DNA of 64,000 bases, taken from NCBI GenBank assembly GCA_000469685.2, contig LS997564.1, forward strand, positions 42,178,240 to 42,242,239, given 5' to 3'. How positions within the stretch are numbered: the first letter of the stretch is position 1; every line of letters starts with the position of its first letter. Both the position numbers and the translations under genes were made by a program. This stretch comes from Haemonchus contortus (lineage: Eukaryota; Nematoda; Chromadorea; Rhabditida; Trichostrongylidae). The notes beneath the pieces were generated by a model. The model saw only the letters and a program-made list of their open reading frames with translations. It was not told where the DNA came from and ran no database searches. Shown in pieces: positions 32,801-45,687 of this stretch.

Positions 32801-33734
32801 TCAGAAATACTTTTTGAAGTTTATTTTCCGTCCAAAGTGTTCCTGCATAGGAAAAAGTGCTCGGAAAATTCCCTGACCTATGTAGGCCGCTTCTATGAAG
32901 AGATAGGAGGAGGGACTACTAAATCTAAACGGACCTATCTCATCACCGATCCACCATTCCCATGTTCGAGGCCTCGTGCAATGAAAGCGTCAGGCTTTGA
33001 AGAAAGCATTTAACCTCCCGCACCTTTCAGTTTTACAACACTCAAGCAGCAGCACTTCGACGCCTCCAAGTGAAAGTAAACGACTTTGCTTTTGCACGCC
33101 AGACGGAGAAGGAGGAATTGCTCCGTGGACGTCGGATTTTCGAATCATCCAGAAGAGGTGAGTTGACTTCACTAGAACCGAGTTCAGCACTGGAGGGCAA
33201 ATCATGTCTATCGGTTTTGGCCGTCTTCGGCTGTGATGAGGTCCGATTCCGTTCAGGTGCTGAACCCTCATTACTCGCATCAGCGCCATCGTTGCAACCT
33301 CAACAATTTAACCCTCCACCTTTCTACCCTGCTGCGACATTTGTGCAAGGTTGGTGCATTTCTTCCATCTATTGCTCGCCCAGGGAGTTTTTTTTTTGAG
33401 TTCCGTTTGCCCTGGGTGAGTAGCTATGGCTTCATAAGAATCTTTTTAAGGAGCTGCATACACTAACGGCATGGCACCTCCACCTCTACTACCTGCACAA
33501 CCGCAATATACCTATCCACAGTATCCCTATTACGGTAATTCGTATAGCACATCATCCTCAAGAGCAAATGAGATCCTTCATTTAAGGAACGCCTAAATTT
33601 CAGGAGTAACCCAACCGACCGTACAACCTGCTTACGACTACAGTATACAGTCAGCAACGACAACAACAACATCATCTGGTCCTAACCCTCAAAACTATCC
33701 CACATACCCCGCTGAACCTTGGAATCCCAACTAG
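23850..33734 (+). CDS. alx-1: ALIX / PDCD6IP orthologue (BRO1 and V domains), 22 exons found, 5' exon missing
   Basis: Exons: 23850-23987, 24042-24118, 24741-24855, 25030-25177, 25338-25481, 25584-25687, 26052-26120, 26190-26354, 26726-26828, 26909-27032, 27602-27665, 27739-27828, 28199-28309, 28377-28487, 29988-30119, 30478-30585, 31715-31786, 32609-32740, 33031-33157, 33257-33349, 33451-33534, 33604-33734 (TAG). All are in phase, about 813 residues; human ALIX has 868. It is an ESCRT-associated scaffold for multivesicular-body sorting, membrane abscission and endocytic recycling. The BRO1 domain (about the first 360 residues) shows FLAVPLKTTNEVDLVKPL near the start, YYDQL, FNYGAAL, IMLAQAQESF and HEQIPDYF. 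The coiled V domain follows, ending FARQTEKEELLRGRR (human ends FARKTERDELL). The last ~100 residues are Pro/Tyr/Gln-rich, the protein-docking tail. The first exon lacks a Met, so a short upstream exon (a few residues) is missing. It appears intact. Confidence 0.95.
27164..27469 (-). mobile_element. tRNA-derived SINE, copy 2 (alx-1 intron)
   Basis: Read on the minus strand: a tRNA-like head with paired ends (GGCGGA with TCCGCC), A box TGGTGTAGTGG, B box GGTTCGAATCC, a body homologous to the element at 3162-3449, and a (TTTATCC)n tail. The flanks share TGTCAC..AACATATA on both sides (about 27153-27166 and 27470-27487), an imperfect target-site duplication. It is antisense to alx-1. The head is better preserved than in copy 1, suggesting a younger insertion. 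It is not called a tRNA because no clean anticodon arm is seen and the body and tail are SINE-like. Confidence 0.85.
28488..29987. other. Large alx-1 intron
   Basis: A 1.5 kb intron with no feature beyond pyrimidine-rich stretches around 29760-29900. Open frames here are short and unsupported. Confidence 0.5.
30586..31714. other. Large alx-1 intron
   Basis: A 1.1 kb AT-rich intron. I see no repeat, exon or RNA gene in it. Confidence 0.5.
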
Positions 33735-33905
33735 ACCTAACTCGATGAAAAAATCAAGAGAAAAAAGTTTTTTGCTTACTCGATTATCCTATCATGATCT
33801 GGTAGCAAGGAAAGCCAGAAATTCATTACTAGAACTGTCTTCAATTCAAATGGCCCTTCAATGTTCACAATTACTGCCAAAATTTGTGATAAAACGATCA
33901 ATTTA

Positions 33906-33911
33906 AATAAA
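33906..33911 (+). terminator. Polyadenylation signal of alx-1
   Basis: AATAAA 172 nt after the alx-1 stop codon, the first exact hexamer downstream. Confidence 0.65.
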
Positions 33912-34992
33912 GGGTCCACCACACACAACACGGATGAGAATCTACAAAATCTTAATGTTTACATTGAAGTAAATTCATTGGCAAAACTACAGCAGCACTT
34001 GAAGAGTGTCCTGAAGCCGTGCAGTCTGGAATGGGTCCAAGGGGAGGATATGCACTGAAGTGGGCGATGCTCATGTCGCTATTTGGTCCCAGAATAGTCC
34101 AGGAACGGTAAAAAGTGAGCTAACAAGATAGGTGACACATTTCTGCATAGTATGCCCCACCAGGAGTTCTGCCAGACTTTTGCCGTCTCCCTATCCTTTC
34201 AAATACTATCGTGACTACAGGAAAAAATGAGTGCACGCCGCACCTTACTGCTCATTCTGTTCTAACCAACAGTTTCATTGCTGAACGTATTGCGAGGAGT
34301 TTCTGCAATAAATCCTGAGAAGTCTGTTCGAAGACTTTTCGACTTGTTCATGAAAAAAGGTAAAACAAGATAGACCAGCCAAGAGTGCGCCGAGCACTTA
34401 ATTTATATTCGGAATTTTGATTGGCCTTTGCCGCACATAATGACTATTGGAAATCGCTGTGTTGGAGCTCCGTATCGACCATCGTACTTCAGTCGAGAAG
34501 GACCCAGCTTCAAGGAAAGGATTAGACAGTTCAAACTGACCATTACACATCCCACCTCTGCTTCCTTCCCCTCGCTTCCTTTTATTCTTAGTACAGTAGT
34601 CAACTGACTTTTATTTACGGTTTGGCATTTATTGACGACAATCATATTGAAGTGGGCACCGCAATTAAGTTAATCCTAGGGAAGATCTGCTATAGGCTTG
34701 GAAAACACAGCCATTTTGAGATATTAGGTGTTAAATTGGAGAAGCGGAAAACAGGGGTCCTCAAACAACAAAACATGTCATAGAACGGAAAGAAAAGAAA
34801 AAACGGAGGTGATGCTATAGATCTAATTGAAAAACAAGAGCAGGTGAGTTGAAAAACAGTTGACAACCGTTTAACAATCACACAGAGTCCCTAAACAAAA
34901 AACATCTGGTGACCACTATTTGGATTTCTACCCAGAAGTAGGTAGGTATCGGTTTCGTTAAATGGTTACGTTATTCTCCTTAAAATGAGCTA
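33912..34992. other. Spacer downstream of alx-1
   Basis: No gene, RNA or repeat that I can support. Confidence 0.5.
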
Positions 34993-35478
34993 CAGTAGCG
35001 CTAAAAGTCTCCGGTGAAATGGCTCTTCAGCCGTACTTTTCAGTCGTAACTCCTTTCCTACTGGATCCGATCATGCGAAATTTCTATATTTGGAGTGTGG
35101 GTGTAGTATTGTGAATATTTGCCACTGTTAACCTGCAATTTGATCATGTTCCAGATATTCTAAAGAGCATGAACTCAAAATTGACTGAAAATACAGATGA
35201 TGGTCCTTCTAGAATCTCTTTTCTTTTTGTCATGTCTAAAGTGTACGGGCGGTAATGTCAAATACAATAGATGAGAAAAATGCACACAAGGTGTGAATAA
35301 GTGCAGACGTCAACAACTTTACTTTTAGCAAAATCTGCTACCGCAACAAACACCTTGCTCTAAATGTTTGTAGATATTGCAGCTTTGCAGTCAAATAGTG
35401 TTGGGTAGGGTGAAATATGCCCTAGTTAAACATATCCAAATTTCGCGCGATTTCACCGAAGACTTCTGAGCGCTACTG
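34993..35478. mobile_element. MITE with TA target site (Tc1/mariner-type), 486 bp
   Basis: The left end begins CAGTAGCGCTAAAAGTCTCC and the right end is the reverse complement of a near copy, CAGTAGCGCTCAGAAGTCTT. Both terminal inverted repeats run about 28 bp and then GGTGAAAT. TA dinucleotides flank both ends (34991-34992 and 35479-35480). There is no transposase coding inside. TA flanks and CAGT ends suggest mobilisation by a Tc1/mariner-family transposase. Confidence 0.8.
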
Positions 35479-35480
35479 TA

Positions 35481-36075
35481 TGTTACATGCTTTCCGTTAA
35501 CAAAGGCGGAAAACATGGCTTCCAAGAAAACTGAACAATATCAAGATAATCCTTTTTGAAAAGCTGAAAGCTGCATTGCTCAGCTCTGAGGATGGGCTAC
35601 ATACCGTACCCCTCGTGAGAGAGAGAATTGGTTTGCCCAGGGTTCCAACGTGGGAAATAGAATGCCCACGTGAGTGTCCCAGACTACCATGCACTACTCG
35701 GGAAATGAATTCGAACAGCTTCCGTCCCTTTCCTTTTTGCCACGAGCACATTTTTCCTATTTATAGAAACTTTGCTTCAAATATTTCCTGTGAAGAGATA
35801 CCTACACTATTGTCTATAGGACTTTTATTTCGGGTTGTGCTAGAAACACAGAATCATTTGTTTTTTCGATTTTGACTTGAACAAATGTTTTTAAAGCAAA
35901 GCAAACAGATAAATATCTATAAGGTTCTGCTTCAAGTTTCAGATCATCTACGTTCGATGTGAGGTTGTTCCCGTACGGTAGGCCATATTAAGACTTTAAA
36001 CTTTTAATCTTGTCCGTATGATTCGAAAGGTTGACCCCTGAGTCACGTTTTGCTCCAAGATTTTTTCAGAAACTA
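35481..36075. other. Spacer between MITE and foldback element
   Basis: No supported feature. Confidence 0.5.
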
Positions 36076-36340
36076 GTGATACCGTATCTACCTACCGTGC
36101 CTCCCAACATTGAAGAATTTATTTGGCCAACGTTTCGGCTGCTTCGCCTTCGTCAGGGTCTTGAAATCCGCCGCTAAGAGAGGAGGACAAGACGACCATC
36201 CTCGTGATGACTGTAGGTAGATACGGTATCACATTACTACGAGGGTGGCCGTTCTCCTATCTTAGCGGCGGACTTCAAGGCCCTAACGAAGGCGAAGTAG
36301 GCGAAACGTTGGCCAAATAAATTGTTCAATCTTGGAAGGC
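36076..36340. mobile_element. Palindromic foldback element with hammerhead-like motif in its arms
   Basis: Two arms of about 80-90 nt (36099-36189 and 36340-36250) are inverted copies with scattered differences. Both carry ATTTATTTGGCCAACGTTTC and GCTTCGCCTTCGT or close variants. A second, internal inverted pair, GATACCGTATCTACCTAC (36078-36095) with its complement at 36213-36230, is nested inside. The left arm read on the minus strand has CCTGACGA, 13 nt, GAAAC. The element has no coding capacity and its family is not identified. Confidence 0.72.
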
Positions 36341-36975
36341 TTAAAGAGGATTCATCTTTGCTATATATCATGCCAAGATTGGAAGAAGGTCGATCATGGA
36401 CTACCTACACTGCATGGACAGAAACTGAAAGACAAAAGTAACTTTAGCCTTCAAATCTGCAACCAGTCGTTGGGATGAGCTCGCTGAACTTTTGCCAAAC
36501 TTCGCGAACTCTAGCAACCAACATACCACTGAACAGGGTCCGATTCTTTTCCCTGTACCGTTACTTCCTCACAGAATACTATTAAAGGCACTGTTCACAA
36601 AAAAATGGTTTCGGAGATTTGCACATGGTTCGAATTCGACGCCCCCTCTGATACCATTTGTGCAGGAATGAGGTCGGAAAACGGTCTGCACAGAGCACAA
36701 TAAGGGGCTCACCACTTTCGCATTGGAGCGAAGTTGGTGAAAAATCGATAAACTGGTTGGCAAATTGCCAGAGTCTGCCAGTCAGATTTTCAGGCAAATT
36801 GGTTGTGTTGGCCGCTATTGCATACATTGCGTCGCCTTCGTGCACTCGCCCGAACACTCCCTTAACCGCCGTTCTTCCAATGTGAAACTCGTCCAACCCC
36901 CCTTCCCAGCTCTTTTTTGACCCTTTCTATTTCTTTCTATTCATCGTTTTTTGCGCTTTTTTCGTTGTTATCGCT

Positions 36976-37803
36976 TTATTCCAGAGTAGTTCTATCAATT
37001 CCCGTCAAAAAAGGTACCCTAAATTTATCGTAAGCAACTGTGGTCGAAACTTCTGTTCCGTCCGAAAAATCAATTCTCGACATATTTCGATGGCTTTTAG
37101 TCAGGAACATCCAAGAAGGAAAAGAACAGTTACTAACGGTCAGCCCTTTAGGGTGGATACAGTAGGGTCCGATAAGATTTGTTCCTCCCACATTCCTTTC
37201 CATTCGCGATACCCACATGGTAACCCAATGCCAATTCCACCAGGAACCATTGCCCACTATTGTTTCCACCGGCGCTGGACGAGTGGCAAAGTTTGTTACA
37301 TCCAGTTGATAACGACGCTCTTCAGAGTCGACAGTGTTTGTTTCAGGGTGTTCCCGGGACATCACACGTGATTGCTGGCGCTCGCGCCCATCTGCCCTTT
37401 GTCTTGGGTGGTTTCTTTCTTCATTACAGATGGCAGTCAGCTGGCAGTAATGCGTTCCCAAACGTTTTCTTTTCATTTGTTATTGATCATCAGCATTGTG
37501 ATCAGTACTGATTAATTGGGTATTTGTCTGTCGTTCGAAGGCTGAATGTTTTTCTTTCGTGATTGCCTGATTCCCTCGCATTCTCTGAAAGATCGTTCCA
37601 TTCTTGCATCTATTATCCTTCTGTGAGGAAAGGAAATTCTGTGAAGATTCCCAGCGGTGTAAACGTGCGCGTGTTCTAAACGCGAGCTCATGGATTATTG
37701 CTGTCGTTGAAATAAGATCTTCATTGAAATGATACCAGCTGTAAGGGTTTTTGACCGTCCCGATAGTGAAAATAACATTTTCTTTCGGTTTCAGTTTCAT
37801 CAC
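36976..37803 (-). other. Two adjoining unassigned minus-strand open frames
   Basis: A 107-codon frame (37803-37480) is followed after 3 nt by a 166-codon frame (37476-36976). I recognise no domain and see no convincing splice sites or supporting context. The 166-codon frame is the longest non-repeat, non-transposon open frame in the gene-poor region. It may be an unrecognised gene, part of an old element or chance. Confidence 0.2.
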
Positions 37804-40800
37804 CCGATGAACTCAAAGTGCTATGTATCTAGCGTAAACATCTTCAGCATAGTGCGTGCCCTGATGTATGTGTCATGACGTCAGGGTGCGTTCCCAAGGA
37901 AATAAACCTTCAGCGGACCTACCAGGAAAGCCTGATGCTCCCCACACGCGGTTAACCCGTCCCTCACGCTGATGGTCCAAATGTGCTTGCTTTCTGCTCC
38001 TCCTTGACGTACTGCGTACCCTACTCAATGACTTCTACATATGAGGACGGCCCTGCTGGTTAAATACGACGATCTGTCGACTGTGGTTACATTTTCTGCG
38101 CAGTTTTATGCGTCCTATGCGTCTGATGTGCGTTTAGACTTTGCGCTTCACCTTATCAGTCGTAATCACGCAGCCGCAATTCACAGGATTATTGATTTGC
38201 CACAAAGCCCTAGATATTGAGTGATCTATTGGTTAAGTGCATTATCGATTGGTCATGATCTCGAATAGCGAATTTTGAGCAAGGTCGAAAACTCCTTCCA
38301 ATCACATTCCGTTTAGACGATCAAGAGAAACGTGGCCGGGTCAATAAGCATACGATGTTCTTTACTCTCATGCTCTACCCTTTTTACTCTTTTTATCCTA
38401 TTTGCATTCTCTTATTAAGCTTGAATTTGGAAATTTGCTAAAAACTGAGTATTGAAAGTAATTGGTGTGGAACAAGTAGGTGCGCAAAATTAAACAAATG
38501 AGCGCTCGTTCGCAACGCGTGCCCATTGGATATGATGTATTCTCTCTTTTCATCTGAAGTTCACCGAGTATTTGTATTTTTGAGTCGTCCAGAATTATTG
38601 AAAACTAAATTTTCCATTCGATAAGGCTGGAAAGCTCACCAAGGAAAACTCGTCTCCACGGTGAGCGTGTAAAAAAAACCGAAAAACCGGAAGTCCAAAG
38701 CAAAAGAAAAAGTGGGCGAACGTTAATGAAATCACACAAATTGACATCTCCTCGACTGATCTAACAAATAGCGATAGGGAGGGTGTCGGGTTTTTCGTCT
38801 TTTTCTTTTCATTTTTTTCCTGAGTGTCGCATTTAATTCGATCCATTTAAGAATCGAATTGGATCAAAATGGAATTTTCATCTCGCGACTTTTTATGTTG
38901 ATCTACAATGAACCTTTACCTTTCCCCCATTCTGACTTTTTTTTTTTGAAAATATCCCTGTTATGTAATAAGGAATGAAACTAAGATTGCCCTTTTCCTC
39001 TCAAAAAGCGTGGGTAAAGTGTTCATTAGCGTCTAGGGGTAAGTACACAGATATCCAGTTCGGCTGTTTACGAGGAAATTCTCAGAACCGTTGGCACGAA
39101 TGCTAGTTATTAGATACGCCTAAAATCATGTATGAGTGAAATGTGTGCAAAGCGAAACAGAGGATAAGCCATGCGTTTGCTTCTTACTTGGAGCCTGAAA
39201 GGAAGTTGCCAGCGTTCAGATTTGAAAAGCTGACGTAAGACAAACTCTTCAGATACTTTCAGACAAAAGCGATGGATGAATAACATCGCAAAACGTTTAG
39301 CAGGCTGCCAGGAAGTTCTGGGTGGCCATATTTCGCGCAAGTTCACTTGTTTATAATTTTAATACACTTTTATTTGATCAGCCACTTGTTGGTGATTACG
39401 GTAAGGACTGAACCAGGAGTGTCAGAATTTTGATGGTGCTTCCTAACAATGCATCTAAATCAATAAATAAAAAAACCTAAATGGCTTTTTTATTCAAAAT
39501 TTATCGAGTTGACTGCAACTTTTAGTTTTCTAATAATGCGCTACTCTCCTCGTTAAGTAGAAGAGAGGAAAAAATTTTATGGACCTCTGATAAGACAAAA
39601 AGGAAATCAATTACTGATTTTTTGGTTTCTCCTGTTCCGCTGACATGGCGTAGGAGGCGTTTTCACAATTCAAGCGTGCGTAGACGAAATACGATACAAT
39701 CAGGAAGTGTGTCCTCACCGTTTGTTTGCCACTTCAGTCTTCTTTCCCTCTCTTTCGTCACAAATTACACTGGCAAATAGCCAGGGCTTTCTGATTCACG
39801 TTTCACTCCACTTTCAAAAACTTTCAAACTTCACTCGGCCCTTTCAAGAACTACTCCATTCCAATCGCTGTAGCATATTTTTCTAATCTGTTGTTGTGAT
39901 GTGAATAGTACCTCCAAAATTTTTCATTTTTGCTCTTATAAAAATTGCATGGACATGAAACCATTTTCGAAACTTTCTCTACATATAGTTGGACAGTCGG
40001 AATGAGGTCTACTATTCGGGCAAAGCTACCACTCGCGTGCTTTCAAATTTTTTCCCTCGAGGGTTCGCGACGAAGGCTTTGAGGCAAAGACAGCGCTCTT
40101 CGTCCATCTATAATAATATCGTGGGTTTTCTCTGCAGAAGTATGTTACTCCCCATCATTATGTCAAATCGACTTTCGCTGAATACATTTTATAGATAGCG
40201 CGGGTTAACTATGTGTGAAGTATTTTACCTCTGAAGGATTCTAGAGAATACATATTCGTCCAGAGATTCTTACAATGTTGCCGCTTTGAGGGCAAAATTT
40301 GGCCTTGAACGGGACTCGAATCTGTACTTGTGCTTTCCGAGCACCATGCTCTTCATCTTTAACATTACCCTTCTCCAGAGATTGTATGTATTGTGATGAT
40401 CTCAAAGCAGTTCGTGTTTTTAAAAATTCCCAAAATTCTTTACAGGGTTTTTGAAAAAAATCCTCAGGGATTTTTTTCGATTCCCAATTAAGTCCGATAA
40501 TCTGCACTTAAATAGTCCTCGTAACAAAACTTGGTCCTAATTCTCTAATTTACTCTTCCGAACCGTTCACTGAGGCATCACTAATTAGATTTGATGCGAA
40601 GAAGTTGACAAATACAGTTTTTACACTGCATGCTAAACAGCAATGCCAATAGTTTCTCATGGAAATCAGCAATTAGGACGTTTATGAATTCCCTTCCTAT
40701 GAGATTCCATCCACCTACTTGAAGACTCCCTTTCGATCTAACGAGAATCCGAATCTCTTTCTAAGTTCAGTCCAACGATGAAATAATTAAGTAGCCTCCT

Positions 40801-43800
40801 GGGAGCTTGCGGGTGATGGCCACTGCGAGTATGAGCGCAAAAGACATGGTTTCCATCTTATTGCTTGCACTCCACCTTCTAAGACTAACTAATGTTTCCC
40901 AAAGGGTGAGAAATCGGAAAGAAAAACCAGAACTAGGAAAAACCGTCCGAATCGGAAATCGGAACAATTTCCCCACTTTTTTCCACAGCTCCGGGCTTGA
41001 AGTTCTTAAACTTCTCTAGAACTATGAATGGGCTGATTTAAGTGGACGCCCGTGATTCACATTCAAGGCCCTTCGATGATGTCCTACGAGTCCTTTGAAG
41101 TTCACTTCCGGGATGCTCCTTCTCGCATTCAAAAAGCCTATTGTCGCAGTTTTTAAGAGCAGTCAACGGCTGTCGGGGGAAGCCGGCTGGCCATCGATTC
41201 TCATTAACGAGCCGAAGGGAAGGAAACGGGGAAGGAGGCGGGCACGGGATGGGGATGGAGGATTTTTACAGCAACCCATGAAGATATGCGATTTCTGCTA
41301 TGCCAATAGAATATACTTCATTATTGTTCAATATCTCTCAGAACCTTTATCCATCTTCGATTTTGAAGGGACTTTTCAGGACAATTTTTGAATGATTTCT
41401 TTTCATTATGAGAAGACTTTTTCCAAAAGAGTTTGTCAACAAATCCTTAAGTTGTCCGCATCGATTATTGATGTCGGAAGGGTTGGAGGTCGACTTTTGT
41501 TAGCACAGCTCAGCTCTGAAACACCCCCACCTAGCCGTCAACCAGGAATTTAGCAGGTACTCGAGCCTTAAATCCAGTTAAAATGGCATCGGTACCTCTC
41601 AGAGCCAGGCGGTTATAAGTCAATTACAGCTGCATTCCATCCGCCTGCAATCAATAGGGCGGACCGGGCCGACGCTCCCACTATCATGTCCTACGCCAGG
41701 ACAACCTCTGCGTCTTCTCGGTGATTGTCTTTCACTTTTTTTGGTTTGAGCGGATTTGTGGGGCTCAGCTGATGCCTAAAGTAATTGTACTTAGTACTTG
41801 TTTTTCCCACGCTCGTGAGAATTATCCATTCTGCATTGAGCAACAGGAAGTGACCAAGCGCCTTTTATGAGCACCATGATACCTTTTATGGGGCTTTGGT
41901 GTTAATGCGGAATTTTTACTAGTTTTTGCCCAATTAGAACCAATACTCAAAAATTAAAGCTTCAGCTACATATTCCGCATTATATGGACTTTGTTGTGTT
42001 TTCACCGCTCGTTCAGAGTGCGCCATGCACTTCTTTCAATTTCATATATGCCAAAGCGATTGATAGTGTTCTTTTCAGTGAGAGACTTCATTTGTGGATT
42101 TCAGGGAATACACCTTTTTTCACAGGTGCATTACTTTCACACTCTTTGAAGGAGAAAGCTCAGTTCGCATTCGAAATTGAACGACCGGAATCATTCATTG
42201 ATCTCTCATCTTAGAATAGACTTTTCTTTCAAGTTCGGAAATTTCGCGCTTCTGCAGAACTAGTTCAAGAGTTATCAAACTGGCTAAAAAATTTCCAATC
42301 CAATCCCGCTTCGAGATTGACTCAAATTATATCTTGAACAGGTTAGGTATGCTCCTTCATAACCGAGCGATCGTGAATTCGTTCACCCTCTCCACTTCAA
42401 CATACCCTTCACAAGTATTCACTTCAGCCACTGGGAAACCGTTCCCATATTCCCTCTCCCATATGCCCGTTCCCTTTGGTGGAGCGAGACGTGAGTGATC
42501 GTACTTGTGACTGCTGTTTCCACGCTCTTGGTAAGATGAACCTTTCTGAATGAGAAAAATAGAGTAACAAAGGGAATTTCACTGGAGGCGTAAAACCTTC
42601 AACAGCATTTCGTTTCACTGCGGAGGTTCTTAATGGCTCTGTTGTTGAGAGATCGTGTAGTCAAAGATTAAAAAATTGGGTTCATCTACAATTTCCCCAA
42701 TTCATATTTTTGTCTTACGGCAATCATTAGAAGTGAGCCGTACAGGTCGCAGATATGTCGGCATAATCCGCAACGTTCTGATCTAGAAAGGAATTTCATT
42801 TGTCCCAAACGATACCTTCTTTTGTACGTTTGTAGGGACAGTTTCTCTTCTTATGGGTTATTACACTTTTACCCACTCAAGATGGGGCGACTCGGCTTGA
42901 ACTGATAGATGGGATGCATTAATCTTTTGATCCTTGCACCTTGAAAGCTGGCTTTCATTTCCTAATTCAGAGAATCGAAACTTTTTTGTTAAGGCTGGGT
43001 TTAAAAGCTATAATGCTGGACGGTAAATCCTTGATTCACCCCATTGGAGATGGCCTCACATTAGAGAGCGTTTTACTTGGGGTAGCATGACGTGATTTGA
43101 TGTGGGTACTCCCTCAGCAATGGGTTCTGATTCTTGGAATGTTCATTGTAATCACATTTGTCTTACCAACTGTGCAGTTCAAGAGTTCATGGGAAGATGG
43201 GGAAAGTAGTTTAATGACTGCAGCTGCCGTCCATTTCTTCATTTTTCATATGATCAAATCCTACCCAAACCAACTTAACCTAACCTCAAATTCAGCCGCT
43301 CCTATGGCGCCGTCTGGGTCTTCGCAATTAGAGACCTCCCAGAATTAAGCATGGGAGTTAAGGGCATTGCACGTTGCGAGGGACGTAATCAACACATAGG
43401 GCTTTGTCTTTTGTGGGTTAGGAGGGCCCCTTTGGTTCCCGAGAGGAGTACTCACCATACATTTGAAAATCCTATAGTTCAAAAAAGGAAATCACTCGAG
43501 TTGACTGGGAACCGGTCGTTTAGAAACTTTACTGTATGGGGAAATGCATAAGAACGACATTCGAGCATTGTTCACCCGATGTCTTCGAGAACATTTCCCA
43601 TTCAATCGATCCATATATGAACTCAACACGGTCAAACCAATGCACGCCTTCCATACTGCCTTACTGAAAGTTATTCCAAGCTTTCCTACTGGGAAACAGC
43701 CACCCTTTCGTCGTAACATTTTCTATTCATTTCGCTTAATGGGAATCGGTAAGAATTTCTAACAGGTTCCATCTCTAAGTAGCAGGCAACTGTGAAGTCT

Positions 43801-45687
43801 TCTTCTGACTAATGAGAGCGAGGAATTTTATTGTTATGCTTGAATCAGCGTTTACTTGGTGCACTCTTCGAAAATTTCCTTCACTTTGATTCTACCAAGA
43901 AGCTTGTACGGGCTTTCAAAGTTATTCTGAGTTGCGTACTCTCTTTACTACCACTTCATAGATCAACTTGATCCCGGGACGAACTGGGAACGAAAAGTGA
44001 TATAGCCCCAACTGACTCAAAAATCACGACTAAAGTACCCTGTCTATGAACATCGACTTGACATACTTTGCCGATTCCACTTTTGAACATTTTGGTCTGT
44101 AACTACAGTATGTATCGCTTTGATACTTCGTAATTTATTTCTTTGCTCTCTCACTTAATCAAATGACCACGTATTTGATCACTTACTTCTAATGAGTTAT
44201 TTATTTATCACGCATAGGAGGAGCGCCATCGGTAACTGAATTAAACAAATCATCGAAATTCCTGAATCCATACATTTTTCAATGAAGCATTTTATTTTTT
44301 ATACTTTACCCATAACTCTTTTTCTGAAGTTCATTTTTCACTTATGTTCACTCATGAAAAGCAAATAAATCATAGACCTCTAGATAGAAAAAGAAGAATT
44401 TTCAGCAGAAATGTTCTAGATCAACAATTATAATATAGCTATACAAAATAGAATCCTTTCTCCGAAGCTTTGAAGCAGGTAAACAGGGGAGGGAAGGGGA
44501 TGAACGGGGCAGGATGGGTTTCACGTGTCATGCATGCGAATGAAGTGGGGTTGATTTCTTTGAATGGCCACTCAGTTCGAAATGAACTAGAATCGGAGAA
44601 TTTTACTGTTAGGAGGCCGTGGCGAAGACTAAATAAGGCACTGCTAAGACAAAAGGGGTCTGGACAGGGCTCAGTAAGAGCTCCAAACCGGTCCCGATAC
44701 CCATTGTCGCTCAATGTTTCGAAAAAAAGGTATTTCCCGAGTTCTTAGAGACTGATATCGTGCGTAACACTTGGAACAATTTATTGTAAATGCATTCAGC
44801 TGGTTTATGCTAATATCTAAAGTATGTGGCTCGGAGCGACTGAAAACTCGTCCAATCACTCCTATCGTCATAATTTCACCCGTCCTCGGAGATAATTATA
44901 TACTTGAAAATAGCCTTACATTTTGGGAGTTTTGCGCCCCCCCCCCCTTATTCCAATGGAGGTGCATGAAATTGTCGCGATCTCTGCCTCGTTAAGAAGA
45001 GAATCCGGTGCTCTCTTTCACGGAACGTCCTCCGAACGTTGTTCTTTTGTTTGTTCGTACGCCAGTGTGGGATTAGTCAGCCTTCTGAATCGCTCTTTAT
45101 TCGATTACGTTCTTCAATTTCCTGGTTTGATTCGAGCGAAGCTTTGGCTGCTTTTTTCCTCCGTCTCTTCTCCATCCCTACCACTACGAAAAAACACATT
45201 CAGAAGAACGTGTAACGATTGTTTTCCATAAGATATGCATAAGAAAAGCATAATGGAACTAATGAATGTCTGACTCGACTTCTTTTTCCCAATTGGAAAA
45301 CAACCCATGTGACAATCCAAATGAACACCTTGCTTTAATCACCTCCGTGCAGGCAGCAATTCTATAAGGTGCTTGGGGCACTCCTATGGATACGGAACTA
45401 TTTTGATCAGTTCCGATTTTCCCTTTGAAAGATTAGGTTGTTAAAATTTTTGAATTTTTGAGAAACACATTTTTTCATTGAGGGTGGAGTTCACACATTA
45501 TAAAGGGAACTCTTATCTAGAGATCATCATTACCTATCCTCACTCTTCTTCATAGTGCGGGCCCATAGCTGCATATATGTGATTGTCTGCAGGAGTTCAG
45601 GGTAAAGCCCGACCTTAACCTCTCAAAAATGTTTCTAAGCCATTAGGCTCCACAGCGGGATTCTTAGTGTTGTAACTTATCTGCTCA
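37804..45687. other. Gene-poor spacer
   Basis: Nearly 8 kb with no exon chain, RNA gene or full element that I can support. It contains a C11 tract (44937-44947) and, near 40290-40370 on the minus strand, a short stretch with a B-box-like GATTCGAGTCC that may be a SINE relic. Confidence 0.5.

Noticed and set aside
36250..36340. Right arm of the foldback as a second active hammerhead
   Set aside because: The core reads CTAACGA rather than CTGANGA and the stem II positions do not pair.
36582..36896. 104-codon minus-strand frame with N-glycosylation-like motifs
   Set aside because: No domain, no supporting splice structure, and an open frame also exists on the opposite strand.
40290..40370. 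B-box-like GATTCGAGTCC on the minus strand as a tRNA or SINE
   Set aside because: No convincing A box at the right spacing and no similarity to the SINE body found elsewhere.
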